IMG/VR virus record: IMGVR_UViG_3300037225_000271 | Span: 1 to 22,263 of that record | Source of the DNA: a virus | Length of the DNA: 22,263 bases | Reading direction: 5' to 3' (one strand) | Shown here: positions 20,008 through 22,263 of the stretch, in pieces | Position numbering within the stretch: position 1 is the first letter of the stretch | How the letters are laid out: the number at the start of each line of letters is the position of its first letter | Made by a program: the position numbers and the translations under genes | Notes under the pieces: model-generated | What the model saw: only the letters and a program-made list of their open reading frames with translations | Told to the model about the DNA's origin: nothing | Databases searched by the model: none

Positions 20008-20642
20008 AGAAATACTTTGAGATAAAAAACAGGCTTGATGGATCGTTAATATTTTCGACGGAAACAACGTCAATAAAACTGGCCGTAAAAGCGGCGATCA
20101 AAGCGAAAATTAACCTTTCCGGGGCTGACCTTTCCAGGGCTGACCTTTCCGGGGCTGGCCTTTCCTGGGCTGACCTTTCCAGGGCTGACCTTTCCTTGGC
20201 TAACCTTTCCGGGGCTAACCTTTCCAGGGCTAACCTTTCAGGGGCTAACCTTTCCGGGGCTGACCTTTCCAGGGCTGACCTTTCCTGGGCTAACCTTTCA
20301 GGGGCTAACCTTTCCGGGGCTGACCTTTCCAGGGCTAACCTTTCCAGGGCTAACCTTTCAGGGGCTAACCTTTCCGGGGCTGACCTTTCCAGGGCTGACC
20401 TTTCCTGGGCTAACCTTTCCGGGGCTGACCTTTTTGTTACATCATGGAACCTTGGCTGCGGCTCGCTTAATGTTACGGTCGATGCAAAAATCGCCATTCA
20501 GATTTTATACCACTTCACGCGCCTTAAATGTGAGGACGCAAGAGTAAAAGAAATGCAGAAAAAAGCTGGCAAGCTGGCCAACAGATTTCACCTAATCGGA
20601 AGGGAGAGCGGATGTACAGTAGTGAGCGAGGATGAAACATGA
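20004..20642 (+). CDS. Pentapeptide-repeat protein
   Basis: A 212-residue protein. Residues 1-36 are a charged helix. Residues about 37-141 are 21 units of [N/D/G]LS[G/R/W/L]A, the pentapeptide repeat that forms a right-handed quadrilateral beta helix. The C-terminal 70 residues (Lys/Ala-rich helices, with [12 protein letters not shown]) cap it. Pentapeptide proteins can mimic DNA and inhibit gyrase, but that activity is not shown here and the function is unknown. GGAGG precedes ATG 20004, which overlaps the previous stop. Its stop overlaps the SbcC-like stub as ATGA. Confidence 0.78.
   Translation: MKKYFEIKNRLDGSLIFSTETTSIKLAVKAAIKAKINLSGADLSRADLSGAGLSWADLSRADLSLANLSGANLSRANLSGANLSGADLSRADLSWANLSGANLSGADLSRANLSRANLSGANLSGADLSRADLSWANLSGADLFVTSWNLGCGSLNVTVDAKIAIQILYHFTRLKCEDARVKEMQKKAGKLANRFHLIGRESGCTVVSEDET
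20112..20426 (+). repeat. 15-nt tandem repeat array, 21 units
   Basis: Units of the form (A/G)ACCTTTCC(G/A/T)GGGCT within the pentapeptide gene. Variation is almost confined to column 1 (A/G) and column 10 (G/A/T), with occasional TCA for TCC. A six-unit block (units 8-13) recurs at units 16-21, eight units or 120 nt later, so duplication has acted on a higher-order block too. Read on the other strand it gives a false ERSAPER-like frame. Confidence 0.95.
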
Positions 20643-20701
20643 AACCCCTATCTTTACGACTACGCGGCTTCACGGGTATCCAAAGAAATGATGTATTGTA
20701 A
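20639..20701 (+). pseudogene. 20-codon stub resembling the N-terminus of an SbcC/SMC-like ATPase
   Basis: ATG 20639 overlaps the pentapeptide stop as ATGA. The frame starts [16 protein letters not shown], the pattern with which I know SbcC/SMC-like ATPases of phages to open (a short strand, then F-x-G-I before the Walker A), then stops at codon 21. No Walker A follows in any frame nearby. It could be a deletion remnant or a coincidental small gene. A metallophosphoesterase, the usual SbcD-type partner, is present at 10815. Confidence 0.45.
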
Positions 20702-20777
20702 GATGAACACACACGATTTTTTTTCAAATCATTGTTATGTGGAAGCAATCAAGAGAAATTGTATAAAGGGGGACTAA
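20688..20777 (+). CDS. 29-codon candidate ORF
   Basis: ATG 20688 to TAA 20777, starting MMYCKMNTHDFFSNHC and containing three Cys and two His. The ribosome site is poor. It lies in the gap between the stub and the next gene. It could bind a metal, or be noise in a region of decayed sequence. Confidence 0.25.
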   Translation: MMYCKMNTHDFFSNHCYVEAIKRNCIKGD

Positions 20778-20795
20778 CCTTTTACGGAGGGGGAG

Positions 20796-21023
20796 ATGCA
20801 ATCATATCATGAAAAAGAATTGGTAGATGCTTTCTATGGAAAGGCGGAAGAATTAACAAAAAGGTTTGATGAACTTGGCGACAAAGTAACTCATGCAGTA
20901 ATCGGCAAAATGCCCGCCAAGGGTCAAGAGGTAAGTATCAATGGTCTTGTCTTCGTTGTTTATAATACGATGGACAATGGAAATGTTTTTCTTACATTAA
21001 AGAAGCCAAAGGAGCAACCATGA
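20796..21023 (+). CDS. 75-residue hypothetical protein
   Basis: GGAGGGGG lies just before ATG 20796. The N-terminal half is a charged helix (HEKELVDAFYGKAEELTKRF) and the C-terminal half is strand-rich (EVSINGLVFVVYNTM...FLTLKK). It overlaps the next gene by ATGA. There is no recognised family. Confidence 0.65.
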   Translation: MQSYHEKELVDAFYGKAEELTKRFDELGDKVTHAVIGKMPAKGQEVSINGLVFVVYNTMDNGNVFLTLKKPKEQP

Positions 21024-21391
21024 CTAAGCACAGCGACCTTGACTTGACGATTGCGGCGGCGAAGTTCTGCGGGTTTGAGATATTCCCTTTTCCAGATGGC
21101 ATGGGAGCAATCATAGGGATTCTCTGCAAATATGATGGTGCAGTGTTTTACTTTAATCCGCTGAGCAGAAGGGACGATCTGGATAAGGTGGTGGTGAGAT
21201 TACCAGTTAATAAAGTGAAAATCTTAATCTTGATAGAAGACCCGCCAAGATTTGAAATCGTCAATACTTGTGGTTTTGGCGAGATGTCTGTCCTGAGAGA
21301 CCTGTACATTAAAGAAGGTAAATACCCACAAGGCTACGCAAGGGCTATCCTGACGTTGGCAAGCGAGATTGGAAAGGAGGAGGGGAGATGA
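21020..21391 (+). CDS. 123-residue hypothetical protein
   Basis: AAGGAG 6 nt before ATG 21020, which overlaps the previous stop. An alpha/beta pattern with FNPLSRRDDLDKVVVRLPVN in the middle is reminiscent of small phage proteins with an N-P-L motif, but the match is too weak to name. The C-terminus is an Ala-rich helix. It ends with ATGA overlap with the next ORF. Confidence 0.62.
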   Translation: MTKHSDLDLTIAAAKFCGFEIFPFPDGMGAIIGILCKYDGAVFYFNPLSRRDDLDKVVVRLPVNKVKILILIEDPPRFEIVNTCGFGEMSVLRDLYIKEGKYPQGYARAILTLASEIGKEEGR

Positions 21392-21564
21392 ATCAGGCAG
21401 ATGTAGACCGAAGATTTTCAGATGCTGAAACGGCGGAACTCCTTGATGACGTATTATTATGGTTTTCTGAAAACCCCGATGAGTTAGAGGAATTTGAATC
21501 GTGGAGAAATAAGCAGAAGCCCCTTGGGGGTAAGGAGGGTGGCAGATGCCAGGTAAAACTATAA
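21388..21564 (+). CDS. 58-residue acidic hypothetical protein
   Basis: ATG 21388 overlaps the preceding stop as ATGA; GGAGGAGGGG precedes it. The first 40 residues are an acidic, helical segment (DAETAELLDDVLLWFSENPD), followed by a Gly/Lys-rich end (LGGKEGGRCQVKL) whose DNA also holds the ribosome site of the next gene. No family is recognised. Confidence 0.62.
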   Translation: MNQADVDRRFSDAETAELLDDVLLWFSENPDELEEFESWRNKQKPLGGKEGGRCQVKL

Positions 21565-21716
21565 GGATATTTAAGAATGGTGATGAACTTCGAGAAGCCC
21601 TTGATAGTTTATTAAGGATTGGTGATGTTTTGCTTTATCACGGCATTCCCCACGAAGTGATAGATGCTGGGGAACAAGGTAAGCGAGTAAGGGCAATAAA
21701 TGAGGAAGGAGGGTGA
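21546..21716 (+). CDS. 56-residue hypothetical protein
   Basis: ATG 21546, with AAGGAGGG 7 nt upstream, inside the end of the previous gene (19-nt overlap). It starts MPGKTIRIFKNGDELREALD (strand then helix), continues with a strand-helix pattern (IGDVLLYHGIPHEVIDAG), and ends with basic residues. It looks like a small compact domain; unknown function. Confidence 0.62.
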   Translation: MPGKTIRIFKNGDELREALDSLLRIGDVLLYHGIPHEVIDAGEQGKRVRAINEEGG

Positions 21717-21719
21717 GGG

Positions 21720-21896
21720 ATGAGTCTTTGTATTGTATGCCATGAAAAGAAGGCAACAGTTCCAGATAGAGAAACGATGTCAAGCCGTAATAAAATCTGT
21801 GCCGATTGCCATGCCGCCAGATTGTGCGGTGACTTGAAGCATGTTCTTGCTTTGCATAAAAAGAAGAAGGAGGCAACACAGCATGACGAAAGATAG
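21720..21896 (+). CDS. 58-residue Cys/His zinc-binding-like protein
   Basis: GGAGGGTGAGGG precedes ATG 21720. Two CxxCH motifs (LCIVCHEKK at about 3-11 and ICADCHAARL at about 26-35) suggest a small zinc knuckle, followed by a basic helix (LALHKKKKEATQ). CxxCH also occurs in c-type haem proteins, but there is no signal peptide, so zinc is more likely. The partner is unknown. Confidence 0.66.
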   Translation: MSLCIVCHEKKATVPDRETMSSRNKICADCHAARLCGDLKHVLALHKKKKEATQHDER

Positions 21897-21912
21897 GGTA
21901 AGGAGGCACAGT

Positions 21913-22263
21913 ATGAAAAAGCTAACAGCGAAATGGCTAAAAGATAATAACGCCTGTAGTGATGCGGTAGCACAATGGCAAAAAGAAGGTTGTGAACCCG
22001 ATCTGATTAAGGTGCTTAAACGGTGCATCGAGTTAAAGCATTGCGATTGGGGCAACTGGCTTATCGTCAGGCACATGACCTATAAGCAGTATGTGTCTTA
22101 TGCTGTGTACGCTGCTGAGCAGGTCGTTGATTTATACGAGAAAAAATATCCCGATGATAAGAGTTCGAGGAAAGCCATAGACGCTGCCAAGGCGTGTATT
22201 AAGAATCCCTCTGTGAAAAATAAAGAGGCAGCAGCAGAGGCAGCACGGGCAGCAGAGGCAGCA
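21913..22263 (+). CDS. Partial Imm-5-like protein with Ala-rich tail (runs off window)
   Basis: AAGGAGG lies 7 nt before ATG 21913. The frame of 117 codons is open at the right edge. The middle (GNWLIVRHMTYKQYVSYAVY, then AAEQVVDLYEKKYPDD and KAIDAAKA) matches the Imm-5-like pattern seen in putative immunity proteins and in many phages, where its role is unknown. The last visible residues are a run of Glu/Ala/Arg (EAAAEAARAAEAA), itself a low-complexity repeat, so the rest may be a long Ala-rich helix. It is truncated by the window, not by mutation. Confidence 0.68.
   Translation, partial: MKKLTAKWLKDNNACSDAVAQWQKEGCEPDLIKVLKRCIELKHCDWGNWLIVRHMTYKQYVSYAVYAAEQVVDLYEKKYPDDKSSRKAIDAAKACIKNPSVKNKEAAAEAARAAEAA

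Noticed and set aside
19871-20497. Minus-strand ORF rich in ERSAPER/ERLALER
   Set aside because: It is the reverse reading of the 15-nt pentapeptide repeats, which make every frame open.
15348-20642. Diversity-generating retroelement
   Set aside because: The two repeat genes vary at few columns, but no reverse transcriptase, template repeat or accessory gene is visible in the window.

Overview
The window looks like the early half of a tailed double-stranded DNA phage or prophage from a bacterium with canonical AGGAGG-type ribosome binding sites. Base composition is balanced, genes are packed tightly, and ATGA, TAATG or TAGTG start/stop overlaps are frequent. I cannot name the host from sequence alone. 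No integrase, 16S rRNA, or capsid or tail gene is visible.

Layout: two gene arrays diverge from a control region at about 13784-13935. It holds a near-consensus leftward promoter, a weaker rightward promoter, and repeated and dyad operator-like sites. The leftward array (13783 down to 1) encodes, in order: a Cro/C1-type HTH regulator, a DUF3820-like protein, a RusA-like protein, several very small proteins, a DPPY-type DNA methyltransferase, a SANT/Myb-like DNA-binding protein, a metallophosphoesterase, a His-type tRNA flanked by 33-bp direct repeats, and a helicase-DNA methyltransferase fusion. It continues with a DUF7220-like membrane protein, a primase-polymerase/helicase, a small protein with an SSB-like C-terminal tip, a zinc/HTH protein, an HNH nuclease and a small terminase subunit. 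Where the large terminase would normally follow, there are instead two tiny ORFs and four coupled metabolic genes (a TPP-dependent E1-type alpha/beta fusion, a zinc-type alcohol dehydrogenase, an FkbM methyltransferase and an SDR), then a Cys-rich protein cut by the window edge.

The rightward array (13936 to the end) holds mostly small hypothetical genes around a recombination block: a coiled-coil protein, a RecE/PD-(D/E)XK-like nuclease and a Sak4/AAA_24-like ATPase. Two genes carry long in-frame tandem repeats: 16 units of 27 nt, and 21 pentapeptide units of 15 nt. A 20-codon stub resembles the N-terminus of an SbcC/SMC-like ATPase. The array ends in small Cys-rich and hypothetical genes and a truncated Imm-5-like gene.

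How the genes fit together: the left array supplies replication (primase/helicase), DNA modification (two methyltransferases), nucleic-acid processing (metallophosphoesterase, RusA-like, HNH) and the start of packaging. The right array supplies recombination and accessory early functions. The metabolic cassette next to the terminase is most simply read as cargo for building or decorating a surface sugar, but its substrate cannot be read from the sequence. Several small genes reported here (54, 52, 51, 50, 42, 27, 58, 56 and 58 codons) are supported mainly by start/stop coupling and ribosome binding sites.
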